Assembly (NCBI RefSeq): GCF_029784135.1
Contig: NC_073745.1
Coordinates: 104,798,125-104,862,124, forward strand
Source of the DNA: Toxorhynchites rutilus septentrionalis
Lineage: Eukaryota; Arthropoda; Insecta; Diptera; Culicidae
Reading direction: 5' to 3'
DNA: 64,000 nt
The notes beneath the pieces were generated by a model. The model did no database searches, had not been told where the DNA came from, and saw nothing but the letters and a program-made list of their open reading frames with translations. The translations under genes were made by a program, and so were the position numbers. Position 1 is the stretch's first letter, and every line of letters starts with the position of its first letter. This document shows positions 32,978-46,011 of this stretch, one piece after another.

Positions 32978-35900
32978 TCATACACGAAGATCGATAGTTT
33001 TAAGGAAAACATATATTTGGGTCATGTAATCAAGGTCTAACCGAGCCAACACATCTCTCACCGGCACATTGGGCTGTCTTCCTCGGGCCCGAAGGGAGTT
33101 TTCTAAATTCGATCTGGCGACAAGATACACCTCGCACGACCAAACAACATGCTCGATGTCGTGATAACCTTGACCACAGACGCAGAGATTGTTGCTGGCA
33201 AGATTGAAACGAAAGAGTAGCGCATCTAACGAACAGTGATTGGACATGAGTCGGGAGAAGGTGCGAATAAAGTCCCGACTCAAGTCCAGACTTTTGAACC
33301 ACGGTTTGAGGCTAACCTTAGGGATCATCGAGTGAAACCACCGGCCCAATTCATCTTCATTCCACTTTCGTTGCCAGTTAGCGGTGGTATTTTTGCGGAC
33401 TAAAGAATAAAATTCATTGAAGGCGATTTGACGCTGATAAATATCGCCTTCAATTTCACCTACCTTTGCTAATGAGTCAGCCCTCTCATTACCCGGAATG
33501 GAGCAATGTGAAGGGACCCAGATAAAGGTAATGACATAACAGCGACTGGATAATGCACTCAAAATTTCTCGTATTCTCTCAAGGAAGTACGGCGAATGCT
33601 TTTCCGGCCTCACTGAACGGATAGCTTCGACAGAGCTAAGACTATCCGTTACAATGTAATATTGTTCAACAGGTCGTGAGGCGACGCTGTCCAGCGCCCA
33701 ATGAATTGCTGCGAATTCAGCAATATACACTGAGCAAGGATTCTGAAGACTGTGTAAGGTGCTAAAAAATTCGTTGAACACTCCAAATCCTGTGGACTCA
33801 TTTATAGTGGACCCATCAGTAAAGTACATATTATCACAATTGATACCCCCATATTTTTCATCGAAGATCGTTGGAGCGATCCTCGATCGTTGGTAATCTG
33901 AATATCCATGGCTATCTTGCTTCATGGACAGATCAAATTGCACAGAGGAATTGATGTAGTCAGGGAAACAAACACGGTTGGGAATATACGAAGAAGGATC
34001 AACCTGCATGGAGATGAATTCATGATATGCACTCATGAATCCGGAGTGAAAATTTAGCTCGATCAGCTGCTCAAAATTTCCGATCACCAATGGGTTCATG
34101 ACCTTACACCGGATGAAGAACCGAAGAGATAATAAATTGAAGCGATCTTTTAGTGGGAGTAGGCCTGCCAAAACCTCGAGACTCATGGTATGCGTTGAGG
34201 GCATACATCCCAACGCAATACGGAGACAAAGATACTGAATTCGCTCGAGTTTAATGAGGTGTGTTTTGGCAGCTGATTGAAAACAGAAACTGCCATACTC
34301 CATCACTGAGAGAATAGTTGTTCGATACAACATTATAAGATCTTCGGGATGGGCTCCCCACCATATACGGAGAAAGTATATTCTTTGTTGGCATTTTTTA
34401 CTCAGATACCTAATACGGGCCCCCCAAGTACATTTGGAGTCGAACCAGACCCCAAGATACTTGAATGACATAGCATGAGTGATCGGTTTACCCAAAAGTT
34501 GAAGCTTTGGTTTTGCTGGTCTATGCTTCCTAGAAAAAACCACCATCTCTGTTTTCTCCGTGGAGAATTCGATCCCTAGCCCAATGGCCCAGGTTGAAAA
34601 ATTGGTCAAAGTATCTTGTAAGGGTCCTTGCAGGTCGGATTCGTTTGATCCTACGACAGACACCACTCCATCATCTGCAAGTTGTCTTAAGCTGCAATTT
34701 TGTGTAAGGCAATTGTCGATGTCGCTTACATAGAAGTTGTTCAAAAGGGGGCTTAAACATGAGCCCTGGGGGAGGCCCATGTAAGAGACCCGACTTACTG
34801 CCGAATCTCCGTGAGAAAAGTTCAAATGTTTCTCACAAAGCAAGTTATATAACATATTATTCAATAGAGGCGGCAGACCCCGAGAGTGTAATTTGTCCGA
34901 CAAAACCACTATTGAAACAGAATCGAAGGCCCCCTTTATGTCCAAGAATACTGAAGCCATTTGTTTTTTTTCGGCGTATGCCATTTGAATTTCTGAAGAA
35001 AGCAACGCAAGACAATCATTCGTGGAACCCATATTATGTATCTGAGAGTAGCCCATTCATTTCAACCCATCGATCAAGGCGAAACAAGATCATTTTCTCC
35101 AACAATTTCCGTATACAAGACAGCATTGCTATTGGGCGGTACGAATTGAAGTCGGACGCGGGTTTTCCGGGTTTTTGAATAGCTATAACTCGTACTTGTC
35201 TCCAATCATCCGGAACAACATTATGCTCCAGAAACTTATTGAATAAATTCAACAAGCGATGTTTGGCCACATCGGGGAGGTTTTTCAACAAGTTGAACTT
35301 AATTCTATCCGATCCTGGAGCCGAATTGTTACAAGAAAGGAGAGCAAGAGAGAATTCTACCATCGAAAACTCGGAATCAAGATCGCACCTATCTTGTGGT
35401 ATATCTCGAACAATTCTTTGCACGGGAGCGAAATCGGGACAAACCTTTCGTGCAAAATTAAAAATCCATCGATGTGAATGTTCCTCGCTTTCATTCGATG
35501 AAGAGCGATTTCTCATGTTTCGAGCCACTTTCCATAATTTTTTCATTGACGTTTCTCGTGACAAACCTCCCACGAAATTTCGCCAATAAGCACGTTTTTT
35601 CCCTTTGATCAAATTTTTGAACTGATTCTCAAGAGCTAAATACGTTTGAAAATTTTCAGGAGTTCGACGTTTCCGAAAAGCTTTAAATGCATTCGATTTT
35701 TCTACATAAAGCTTGGAACATATGCTATCCCACCATAGATTGGGAGGCCTTCGGCGAATGGAGGAACCTGGGATGGGTTTCGTTTGAGCGCGAACCGCGC
35801 TGTCATGGATCAAACGAGAAAGGAAGTTATACTCCTCCAATGGAGTTAAACCATCTCTGGAATTGATGGCTAGAGTAATCGCGTCCGCATATTTTTTCCA

Positions 35901-36635
35901 GTCAATGTGTCTTGTGAGGTCATATGCCATGTTTCTAGATTCAGCTGAATTCGACCCAATGGTGATGGAAATTTTGATTGGCAAGTGATCACTACCGTTG
36001 GGATCCTGGATTACATTCCACTTGCAATCTAACGATAGTGAATTCGAGCAAAGCGAGAGGTCAAGAGCACTTGGGTTAGCAGGAGGTTTAGGAACACGTG
36101 TTGTTTCCCCAGTGTTCAAAACGGTCATATTGAAGCTGTTACAAAGGTCATATATCAACAATGAACGACTGTCATCGTACGGTTCCCCCCAGGCAGTTCC
36201 ATGAGAGTTGAAGTCTCCCAAGATCAATCGTGGCTCAGGAAGGAGTGAGCACATGTCAATAAGTTGCTTGCGGCTAACTGTAGCTCTCGGAGGCCAATAC
36301 AAGCTGACAATACAGAGGTCTTTGCCTCTGATGTTTGCATGACAAGCAACAGCTTCGATCCCTCCAATAGGTGGAAGGTCAATTCGAAAAAATGAGTGGC
36401 ACTTATTGATCCCCAATAGCACCCCTCCGTATCTGTCATCACGGTCCAAGCGTATAATATTAAAATCGTGGAAAAAGAGATCATCTCGCGAAGAAAGCCA
36501 AGTTTCGGACAGAGCAAAAACATCACAATTGAAGTTATGAATTAAAAATTTGAATGTATCCAATTTAGGGATAAGACTACGACAATTCCACTGTAAAACA
36601 GAGATATCTCCGACCTCTCTATTTAAATTAGACAT
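32978..36635 (-). pseudogene. I-clade ORF2 (EN-RT-RNase H), nonsense plus 14-nt deletion
   Basis: ATG 36635 (MSNLNREVGDISVLQWNCRS) overlaps the ORF1 stop by eight bases. Endonuclease motifs (QWN, SETW, GDFNSHG, GSDHLPI) are intact. The frame ends at TAA 35034-35036 in the RT fingers, where the intact copy has CAA. A 14-nt deletion follows within 15 bp (junction near 35024) and shifts the frame. Downstream, FLDIKGAFDSV, LADDG, YFTDGS, NERADSLAK and the C-terminal cysteine cluster are readable in the new frame to 32978. A further 12-nt in-frame loss shortens the segment after FLR (near 34372). The product cannot be a working polymerase. Confidence 0.9.
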
Positions 36636-38184
36636 CAAGAGAGATGATCATTGCAAGGAGGGGCCATGTTTGCATCAATTGTTGCAAAATTGTCTTCAGT
36701 ACTGGAAGCATTGAGATGACAATGGTTCTGATGGAATCGGAAACATTAAAACACGTGAAGATTTGATCCACAAGGTCAGTCAACTTTATAAATCCCGATT
36801 GGGAAGTTGAGCTGGACGCAGAAAAAGGGACAGTTGGGGTTTTTGATGTCCCCTCGAGTGCTGGGTCGTTCGAAGGTGAACTATTCCCACGGAAGCCAGG
36901 AGGAACCTGATTTGGCTTGTCCGCTGCACTCGATATTTTAGGCAAGCTAACATGGGGTACCACCGATGGGACTTGTCGTTGAACTTTGGGAGTGGACACA
37001 TTTTTGCGCCGGGAATTCCCTTTGAAAATAAACGGTGTGCCCTCGTTAGCTGTATCCGCTTCCAATTCGTCAACTGGCAGTGAAGCAAAGACATTGTTTG
37101 TTGGTAATGGGTGTTGTTGTTGAGCCAGTGGAGAAGCGCCCTTTAAAATATCCGCGAAAGTGCGTTTCGAGCGTTCCTTCAAAGAGCGCTTTTGTTTATC
37201 CCAGCGACTCTTGTAAGTTTCACAAGCTGAGAGCACGTGTGGGGATCCCCCGCAATATGGACACTTATGCTCAGTCGCACTGCAGGATTTCCCCTCATGT
37301 TGCTCTCCGCAAGTGGCACAGCGCTCCTTGTTGGCGCAATAAGCTGCTGTATGACCAACTGACTTGCATTTGTTGCAAGTCATGGGCTTTGGCACGAAGA
37401 GTCGCACCGGCAGCCTCAATTTGTCTACCATAACGTAGTCAGGGAGGGCGGCACCAGCAAAAGTGATTCGAAACGAGTTGTACGGCGTAAATTTCTTTTC
37501 TTCTCCTTCCTGGGTAACTTTTCCAAGTTGGCGCCATTCCAAGATTTTGACTTCCATCGAAGGAAGCCTCTTGCACCTGCCAACTCCCATACTTTCTATA
37601 GTTTTGCACGTCAGACCCGTTTCAGATATAACGCCCCCAATTTCTACGTTATGGGAGGGAATAAAAACTCGATATTCGAGGATGAAATGCTTATCAGCAA
37701 CAATATCTTTCGCGTCCTTTCGGTTAGACACGACAACTCGCAGTTTGTTCGGTCTTACTTTGCAAATTTCGGAAACAGAGGTGTATCTTTTCAGATCTGT
37801 CATAATCTGTACGACCCTCAAGGCTTTACCATAAGTTTTGGGCCGGAAAAAAACAACCCAAGGACCAGCGCCAGGTGCATCGTCCGGATAAACCCTGACA
37901 CGGGGAGCGGATACAATAGGAGAGGAATTCGAGGACAAGGTTTGAGTGGGAACAGTAATATCAGAGGGGGGAAGTGATGTCGATGATCGGGTGGAAGTAT
38001 TAGAGGAATCAGGGGAAAGGTTTGCAATCTTTTTTTTTGAGGGGGGCTTGGTAGTGTGAGTAGACTCGTCCCCAGAAGAAGAATCTTCGGGCATAGGAGT
38101 CCGTTTAAGGGACTTACTACATCCTGCTTGAGCAAGCGAGGGGGAGTCTGAAATGTCCATGTCTAGACCCCCACCCTCCTCCAT
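36628..38184 (-). CDS. I-clade ORF1 (gag-like nucleic-acid binding protein), intact
   Basis: 518 codons plus stop from ATG 38184 (MEEGGGLDMDISDSPSLAQ). It has a low-complexity S/T/P-rich N-terminus and an RRM-like or PRE_C2HC-type middle domain (about residues 105-260, with FRPKTYGKALRVVQI and SEICKVRPNKLRV). A run of three CCHC zinc knuckles follows near residues 268-330 (CNKCKSVGHTAAYC, CATCGEQHEGKSC, CPYCGGSPHVLSAC), then a basic and low-complexity tail. The protein packages element RNA into a ribonucleoprotein. It differs from the copy-3 protein at only about fourteen residues, plus one extra histidine in the QQQ run near residue 357. It ends in TAA overlapping the ORF2 start. Confidence 0.93.
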   Translation of the reverse strand: MEEGGGLDMDISDSPSLAQAGCSKSLKRTPMPEDSSSGDESTHTTKPPSKKKIANLSPDSSNTSTRSSTSLPPSDITVPTQTLSSNSSPIVSAPRVRVYPDDAPGAGPWVVFFRPKTYGKALRVVQIMTDLKRYTSVSEICKVRPNKLRVVVSNRKDAKDIVADKHFILEYRVFIPSHNVEIGGVISETGLTCKTIESMGVGRCKRLPSMEVKILEWRQLGKVTQEGEEKKFTPYNSFRITFAGAALPDYVMVDKLRLPVRLFVPKPMTCNKCKSVGHTAAYCANKERCATCGEQHEGKSCSATEHKCPYCGGSPHVLSACETYKSRWDKQKRSLKERSKRTFADILKGASPLAQQQHPLPTNNVFASLPVDELEADTANEGTPFIFKGNSRRKNVSTPKVQRQVPSVVPHVSLPKISSAADKPNQVPPGFRGNSSPSNDPALEGTSKTPTVPFSASSSTSQSGFIKLTDLVDQIFTCFNVSDSIRTIVISMLPVLKTILQQLMQTWPLLAMIISLDV

Positions 38185-38652
38185 TCTTAGAACGAACGAT
38201 TATTACCTTTACACTTTTTTTATTTATCTCACTTGTTAAAAAAAAAATTAAAAAAAAACTTCAATAAAATAAAAATAATTACATAAATTTGTTGTTCCGA
38301 TATGCGCTCTGTTACCCTATTAAGGGAGACACAAAAGCCACGCGCTACGGAGACAACACAATAGCAGAAGAATAACGTTATTGTTGTACTCAACTGAGCG
38401 TCAACCACGTTTTGACGATGCCGTTATGGTTATCCACTACAGACGCCGATCCAGACTACTGCAGAGGCACTGCTTCCTCGGTTCCGGCTGCTTTGGGCAC
38501 TTTGGGCACTAATTCACCACAGAACACACGAGAAAAAAAAACCAACTCGTTGGGGAGAAGAGAAAAAAAAACTTCGAGAACAATGCTTGAGGAGTGATGA
38601 ATAGCACATCCAGCTCCTTCAAGTTGTTAGCGAGGAATGGAGATCGATTGAT

Positions 38653-40296
38653 AATTGATGGAAAAAATCCTTCTACGCGTATATTCGAATTTCAACAATG
38701 ACACAGCTATTGCACTTTTTTTTTGTTTCGGACTCTGTTGCCTCAAACTGGCTCTACACTAAAAAGTACGCTACATAAGCCAATTCTATTGCTTTCATTT
38801 GAAAGATGTGAAAATTTAGTACAGGATATAGTAGTGGAACATTTAAATTAGTGGATTTAAATAACATTTTGGAAGTGAAAATTGAAAAGTTAGTAATTTT
38901 TAATGTGTAATCGTTCATTTTATCCCAAAAATATTTATTAAACTCGATTGTTTCTATCAATCAAATTAAAGCTCTCAAATCACTCTACAATTTGTTCTTT
39001 GGCACTCAACTTCTGTCTCTCTCAATTTCGCTGCAATATCGATATATACATTTCCTGATGAAAATTCAAGCTAAATATTCAAAAATCGCAATTTTTACCC
39101 CCTGTACTTATAATAGCCCTTTGAATTTCACCTTAACGTTGAAAGGTTACATTTATTCTCGAAATGAGTCATATTTGAAATATAAAAAAATATCTTTTTC
39201 AAACTGTATATAATCGAATCACATACAATCGAATCTGTATATAATCGAGTCCAACCTGTATTCTGACAAAAAAAATATAGGAGGTTGTGTCCAAGATACG
39301 ACCGCATTGTTGACGTAGAACTACGCTGTTATTTTATATGAGCCGCTTGTTCCTTCGGATATTATTCTATAATGCTGTGAAATTTCAGAAAGAACTGCTT
39401 AGTAGAATAATCTCTGAAATGGTTTTTTCATTGTTGAATCAGTTGACGATAATTGATTGATGATTCATTCTTGCCCTCGCAAAACAATACACTAGCTGAT
39501 CATATGTCGCAATTTATTTCATGTCAATGCAATTTACCTCGAACGCTATTCCGGTGACCTTTTCGTAATTGACATAGACACGGCTACAGTAGATTATATA
39601 CATGTTGCACCAGCATCACTATTACAAATCTTATAACTACATCGATATATCTTTGGCACCACATGGAAACAACAACAATGACAACACTTGCAAGTATCAA
39701 ATATCATACTACATGTTATTTAGTATTGCCTCAAAGGAATCGCACCTCTAGGCATCGTTCGTACAACATAAACCAAGCGCCAAACAAGCGTTCGCCATTG
39801 CATGCATACAGAGCCATACATTGGTGGTTTGAAACTACTAGGAATATAAACACTACTCATCATTTTGCGCTATTCTCAAAAGAAACGCTTCTATTAATAT
39901 TACTGGCCTCGAACAAAGTTACATTACTTTCTCATGCTCGTCACCCTTAGTGGAGGAAGTTTTGCTACTGGCAAGTGAAACCTAATCACATACAAAATTC
40001 CAGAACGACATTTACTTTCTTGGTGACTAAACAAGCGCCAAAATCCGTTCGCGGTAAAAATAGTTATTAACGCTAACTTTATTTCATAAAAACGTGACCT
40101 GTTATCTGATTTGGCACCCTTAGTGAAAGACGTAGTTCTACGTCAAAAACCTAAATTATAAATGGATAAATATGAGGACAGTAAACTTGAAAATTAGAAC
40201 TTCTTCAATCAAAAATGGTGATTTCTAAAACCGGACAAACCATGATCATTTTTCGAACAAGCCATGATCAGAGATGAACAAACCATGATCATAGGG
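38653..40296. other. AT-rich stretch with GACGTAG-repeat pieces, no gene
   Basis: 39190-39260 has repeated TGTATATAATCGA phrases like pogo-type ends. 39283-39330 is the inverse of 27935-28005. 40000-40144 (read inverted) matches the start of the promoter-like repeat and ends in GACGTAGTTCTACGTC (40129-40144). The 95-codon frame at 39663 is unsupported. Confidence 0.45.
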
Positions 40297-40816
40297 ATTC
40301 CTCATCGATCAATTGTAAGAGCCGGACGTCTATTTTTCGTGCTCTGTTAGCAATAAATCGAAGCTGTTTTTTTCCATTTTCTCCGCTAAAGTGGTTTTTA
40401 GTTGTTTTTTCTGCTTTCGTCGCAAGTGAAGTGCACCAAAAGCAACAGGAAGCGCCTCTCTGGCAAGCCCGGATCGGTGGCCTGTTCATTCGTTCCACTG
40501 AACGCATTCAACAAAACAGAGGAAGTATAAAATAATAGATTTTGCCGTCGCGCTATAGTGTTTACCTCGTAGCGCACGGCTTTGTATTGCTCTCTGAATA
40601 GGGGTGTTCAAGGTTGTTCGGACACCTAAAATTAGTTTTTTTTGAAGATTTTTTTTTAGAAAATAATTTTAGTTTTGAAATATTTTTTTAGTTTAAGTTA
40701 ATTTTAAGTCTAAATTTTTAATTAATAAAATAATATATAATAATTAGTTTTGAGTTTCGTTTTTGCGCGTGTTTGTGTATTTGTGTGTGTGTGAGAATTT
40801 TTTTTTGTTTTTCATT

Positions 40817-41614
40817 ATGGCGTCTGCTGATGCTATTTTTGCGCGGACGCGCTATTACCTACAGTCCTCAAAAGCACCATGGGTTGATTTCATCGTTGAG
40901 AACTTTTGATATTTCAAGAAATTTGTTGCGTAAGTATCCGGATGTCTTGATACGTAAAGAGAAACCGAACAAACTGCGTGTAGAAGCACCGACTTTTGAT
41001 GTGGAGAACAAGATTGTTGACCACGAGATTTTCAACAGGGAGTACCACATTTACATCCCTTCTCGAGATGTGGAGATAGAAGGCGTAGTCTCCGATGCGA
41101 GTCTGAGTGTTGAAGAATTGAAAAAGCATCGGGTTGTTTTAAAAACTCCCTAATTGGTGAGCTTTTGAAGATTCTGGATGTTAGGCAACTACATGCAGCA
41201 TCTTTGGAAGACAACCAAAAAGTCTATAAGCCTTCACACTCGTTTCGGGTGACTTTCGCTGGTTATATTCTCCCGAACTATGTGAGAGTAGATAGTGTTT
41301 TTTTTCCGGTGCGCTTGTTTGTACCACGGGTCTACAATTGCACCATCTGTAAAAAATTGGGACTTTCTTCCAGCCATTGCGGCAACAAGTTCCGCTGCGG
41401 TAAATGTGGTGAAAAACACAGTGAGGATTCTTGTAAACAAACAGTGGAAAAATGTATCCACTGTGGCGAGAATCCTCACGCACTACAGGAGTGCCCAAGG
41501 TACAAAAAGCACTCCGACAAAGTGAAGCGTTTTATCACAGGACGCTCCAACCGGACTTATGCAAAAACGCTCAAGGCCGCATCAGCCGCTCATGATGAAA
41601 TGGTACTGCCGTAG
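40817..41614 (+). pseudogene. Diverged I-clade ORF1, broken
   Basis: Most of the S/T-rich N-terminus is lost. From about 40865 the frame resembles the ORF1 middle domain (KEKPNKLRVEAPTF, then YHIYIPSRDVEIEGVVSDAS) until a stop at 41153. A second frame (MKILDVRQLHAASLED, from 41165) runs through SFRVTFAGYILPNYVRVDS. The three cysteine knuckles follow (CTICKKLGLSSSHC, CGKCGEKHSEDSC, CIHCGENPHALQEC). It ends at 41614, shortly after SNRTYAKTLKAA. Compared with 53509-55062, the C-terminal 150 residues and the ORF1-ORF2 junction are deleted. Conserved knuckles and clustered damage suggest an old copy of a once functional gene. Confidence 0.8.
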
Positions 41615-44600
41615 TCTAGTGCCTAAACTAGACTCGTTCAAATTTTTGTTTCAAAATTATGACTATGATATATTCGCCCTTTCTGAAACATGACTTTCTT
41701 CTGACACAGAACTCAACTTATTCGCCTGGATAGAAATGATTCATGCGGAGGAGTACTTTTGGAGATCAAAAAGTGCTACTCTTTCTATAAAATTCCTCTC
41801 CCAGCTCTATCAGACGTCGAAACTGTCGCGTGTCAAATAACGGCAAAGAATAAAGAACTTTGCATAGCTTCAGTATACGTTCCTCCAAATACTAACATTA
41901 GCCGTAGTCAACTTTGAAATCTAGTCTCGATTCTCTCATCCCCAGTTCTAATACTGGGTGACATGAACTCCCATGGTCCCATGGGTTGGGTGATCCTTAT
42001 GATGACGCTAGAGCGGCTATTTTTTACGATTTATGTGACGATTTCAATTTGACTATCTTGAACACTGGTGAAGCGATACGAATTCCAAAACCTCCGGCTC
42101 GAGAAAGTCGACTCGACCTATCTTTTTGCTCAAGCTTGCTATCATTAGATTGTCAGTGGAAGGTCATCAATGATCCCCATGGTAGTGATCACTTACCAAT
42201 CAATATATCAATCAAGTGTAGTCCACAATCCACTGAACCATCACGAGTTCCATTTGATCTAACAAGGAACATCGACTGGCAAAAATTTGCAACGGCGGTA
42301 ACGAATCAATAGATATACTTCCACCATTGGAATATTTCGATTCTTCGTAGATTTGATGTATAAAAGCTCATTGGAAGCACAAAAAAGAAAAGTTCCAAGT
42401 GCTCCGTTTAAAAGAAAACAAGCCACTCCTGACTGTGACAACGAATGCACAAAATTGTATTTGAAAAAATCTGATGATTTCAAAGCTTTTCGTAGACATG
42501 GAACATCCACACACTTCGAGGAATATTCAATGCTTGAAATACAGCTGAAACAATTAGTTCAAGCAAAAAAACGCGGTTACTGGCGCAATTTCATAGAAGG
42601 TCTTTCACGTACCTTGTGAAGGGTAGCTCGCAACATGCGTAACCGCTCATCTACCAACGAGAGTGAAGAATACTCCAACCGATGGATATTCGATTTCGCT
42701 AAAAAGGCCTGTCCAGACTCAGTTCCAGCCCAATATTAGAGAAACGTCTCCAAGCGGCGGACCTCTGGACAGACCATTTTCAATGCTTTCATCGAACAAC
42801 TCTCCACCCGGAAGCGATATGATCAAATTCGTTCTTCTAAAAAATCTTCCCGATATCGCGAAAAGACGCATGCTAGACTTATTCAATACCCTACTAGAAA
42901 ACAATATTGTGCCACCCGAATGGAGACAGGTCAAAGTGATAGCAATTCAAAAGCCTGGCAAACCAGCGTCTGACCATAACTCATACCGTCCGATTGCTAT
43001 GCTCTCGTACATTAGAAAATTGTTGGGAAAAATGATCCTTCGAAGACTCGATCAATGGGTCGAGACAAATAAATTGCTATCAAGTACACAATTTGGGTTT
43101 CGCAAGAGCAAAGGAACAAACGATTGTCTAGCGTTGCTTTCTACAGATATTCAACTGACCTTTGCGCACAAGGAGCAACTGGCTTCAGCATTCTTGGATA
43201 TTAAGGGAGCTTTTGATTCGATTTCCAAATAAATTCTGTCAGACAATCTGGACAGATGTGGACTTCCTGGAATTTTGAATAACTTCTTGTACAATTTGTT
43301 GTCAGAAAAACGAATGAACTTTACCCTTGGACAACTGACAACTTCCAGAAATAGTTGTATGGGTCTACCCCAAGGCTCATGTCTTAGCCCCCTTCTTTAT
43401 AATTTTTATGTGAATGTTATTGACAGTTGTTTGGCAGAACAATGCACGCTAAGACAACTTTGCAGATGATGGTGTGGTTTCCGTCAGAGGTCCCCATGCC
43501 GAAAACTTGCAAATACCATTGGAAATTTCCCTAGATAACTTGTCTTCTTGGGCAAGGAACTTAGGGATCGAATTCTCGCCGCCGAAAACAGAGCTGGTAG
43601 TGTTTACTCGAAAGCGGTTCCCAGCCCAATCGCAACTCAAGCTTTTGGGCAGAAGCATTACCCAATCATTGACCTTCAAGTACCTTGGTGTCTGGTTTGA
43701 TTCAAAATGCACTTGGAATACCCACATTACGTATTTGAAGCAAAAATGTCAAAAGAGGGTCAACTTTCTCCGTTAGAATTGCGGCACGTGGTCATCGGGG
43801 AGATCTCATAACGCTTTATAAAACAACTATTCTATCTATTCTGGAGTATGGCTATTTCTGCTTTCTCTCAGCAGCTAAAAGTCACCTTCTAAAATTGGAA
43901 CGAATTCAATATCATTGCCTGCGTATAGCCCTTGGCTGTATGCACTCAACGCATAACATGAGTCTCGAGGTTCTGGCAGGAGTAACTCCTCTACAGAACC
44001 GATTCTGGGAACATTCCCTCAGAATACTGGTGAAATGCGGAGTCACGAACACACTTGTGATTGAAAACTTTGAAAAAAAGTTTCATCTAAATATACAATC
44101 TCGGTATTTCGTCAGATATTTGTCTTCCATCGTTTACTCCAGACCGTGCTCACTTCACCATCAGCAGTTCCTCAATTGAATACGATCTGTCGATGAAACA
44201 AGCAATACTTGGGATTTCAGATCAGCTTCGACCAGCTTTTATTCCCCATATTTTTAACCGAAAGTACCAAAAAGTCAATTGCATGAAAAGATACTTCACT
44301 GATGGGTCTCGCCTTAATGGATCCACTGGCTTCGGTGTTTTCAATGAAAATTCGAGCGCCTTTCGTAAACTGCACGAACCTTGTTCCGTTTATGTTGCTG
44401 AGCTGGCAGCAATCGACTTCGCATTGGGGATGATCTCCAACAAGCCTGCAGACCATTACTTCATTTTCTCGGATAGTCTCAGTTCGCTTGAGGCTCTCTA
44501 GTCGATGAAAACTAGTAGGCGCCCATCTTATTTCCTCACAAAAGTGAGGCAGCAGATGAGTGCACTGATCGAAAGATCTCATAAGTTAACCTTTGTATGG

Positions 44601-45060
44601 GTCAATTCCTGGCAATGAGAAAGCGGATATTCTCGCAAAGGTGGGTGCCCAGGAAGGCGAATTGTTCGATAGACAGATTTCATACGATAAATTTTTCCAA
44701 TTACTGCTTCAGAGTTCCCTCTTGAGTTGGCAAACCGATTGGGACACTGGAAGTCTTGGGCGGTGGTTATATTCAATTATTCCAAATGTTTCTTCGAGAG
44801 CGTGGTTCAAACGTTTGGACGTAAGTCGTGGCTTCATTCGTGTAATGAGTAGACCTATGTCCAACCACTACTCGCTAGATGTGTATCTCCACAGAATAAA
44901 TCTTGTCCAAAGCAATGCCTGTCGGTGTGGAAACGGTTACGATGACATCGATCACGCAGTTTGGCAATGTACGGATAACTACGCAGCCAGAGAGTACCTT
45001 TTGAATGCCCTTAGCCCCATGGAAGACAACCCTATGTTCCTTTTGATCTATATGTTTGTG
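41615..45060 (+). pseudogene. Diverged I-clade ORF2, multiply broken
   Basis: Blocks occur in order over several frames. Endonuclease start is WYCRSLVPKLDSFKF (41615-41660), then GDPYDDARAAIFYDL and GSDHLPINISIK (42184-42220). RT pieces are KVIAIQKPGKPASDHNSYRP (42930-43000), FLDIKGAFDSIS (43190-43228) ending in a stop, GLPQGSCLSPLLYNFYV (43360-43415), and a frameshift immediately before the ADDG motif (43459-43470). RNase H pieces are YFTDGSRLNGSTGFGVF (44292-44345) and IPGNEKADILAKVG (44607-44650). The C-terminal CRCGNGYDDIDHAVWQC cluster is at 44920-44970. Indels and stops exclude function. Protein-level similarity to copy 3 is high in catalytic blocks and low between them. Confidence 0.82.
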
Positions 45061-45470
45061 AAACGGTCTAGTATAAGAATTCAATGCTTTTGTGTTTTTT
45101 TCTTTTTCGTTATTAGCTTGTATGTCTTGTCCCCTCATCTCACCGTCGCCCACCCTCGACAGATAGTCGAACACCAGATGCTATCCCTGGTCAATATGCA
45201 CAATGCTACAGTGCGTGCGACAACCCACGTTTGTGACAACGAAACCTCATATCCATATCCCTAACCTGACCCGTCCCACAAAAATTGTTGCCCCTCTAAC
45301 CTCTCGAGTAAACCGAGAGTAATCGGTCGAAACCTACTGCACATAGATATAAGTTGAAATTCTGTATAAACAAATCATGATTTAGTGACTCCGCAAAGCT
45401 CATGCGATTGAACCTTACAAATAAATGAATTGGAAAGAAAAAAAACCAATAAGAAAAAACAAATAAAAAT

Positions 45471-46011
45471 AACATGTGATTTTCATGAAGCAAAATCGAT
45501 TTGCATTTACTAGTTGCGTGAACACACCCGAAATCGGACAATTGATCATCATTTACCCTATATTAAAAGATAAAAAACGAAGAATAACAACAATATTGAC
45601 TCGATTCTATCGCCTGGCAGAACGCTGTGTTCACATGGCGATGGTTTGTGTGCGGAAATAATTTAATTACGGCTTTGAAGTCGTTAAACATTAGACAAGT
45701 GCGAGTCGAATCCGTTCGACGTCTTGTTAGATAAAAGAGAAAGTTACTGAATAGACAGACCCATAAAATATCATTTTAATATAATTGAATGGATATAAAA
45801 CTACATCAGCATCAGGTTGTAACTCAATTATCAATTTAAAAGAGGAAACATGATATGCATATTTGTTTGTTATTTCCGAATTCAATCTTGGTGACGAAAT
45901 TTGAAAAATCAAAGTGGCTTCGGATCAAATAACGAGAAATCTATTTTACTCAATAACAATTTAATATAGTTTGCTCTGACCACTGATTCTCACTAATATT
46001 TATTGAAGTCA
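45471..46011. other. AT-rich spacer
   Basis: No feature recognised between the old I element and the small repeat at 46012. Confidence 0.4.

Larger units (their letters stand above)
32628..38640 (-). mobile_element. I-clade non-LTR retrotransposon, copy 2, full length
   Basis: 6013 bp between perfect 12-bp duplicates AGATCGATTGAT (32616-32627 and 38641-38652). The 3' A-tail is at the left (plus-strand T-run at 32628-32637) and the 5' end (CCATTCCTCGCTAACAAC) at 38640. It has a 5' UTR of about 450 bp, ORF1, ORF2 and a 3' UTR of about 340 bp, collinear with copy 3 at 53073-59073. ORF2 is damaged, so the copy could at most be mobilised in trans. Confidence 0.95.
40297..45470 (+). mobile_element. 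Older, diverged I-clade element (copy 4)
   Basis: Collinear with the young I elements but clearly diverged. The 5' end GATTCCTCATCGATCAATTG parallels their CATTCCTCGCTAACAACTTG. A matching leader segment (GTAGCGCACGGCTTTG) is near 40570, coding blocks follow, and the 3' UTR has CGAGTAAACCGAGAGTAATC (45305). It ends in A-rich sequence at about 45430-45470. No target duplication was found. It represents a sister subfamily. Confidence 0.8.

Noticed and set aside
36786..37977. Several 100-150 residue frames opposite or beside I-element ORF1
   Set aside because: They are shadows of the intact ORF1 and recur in the same places in copy 3.
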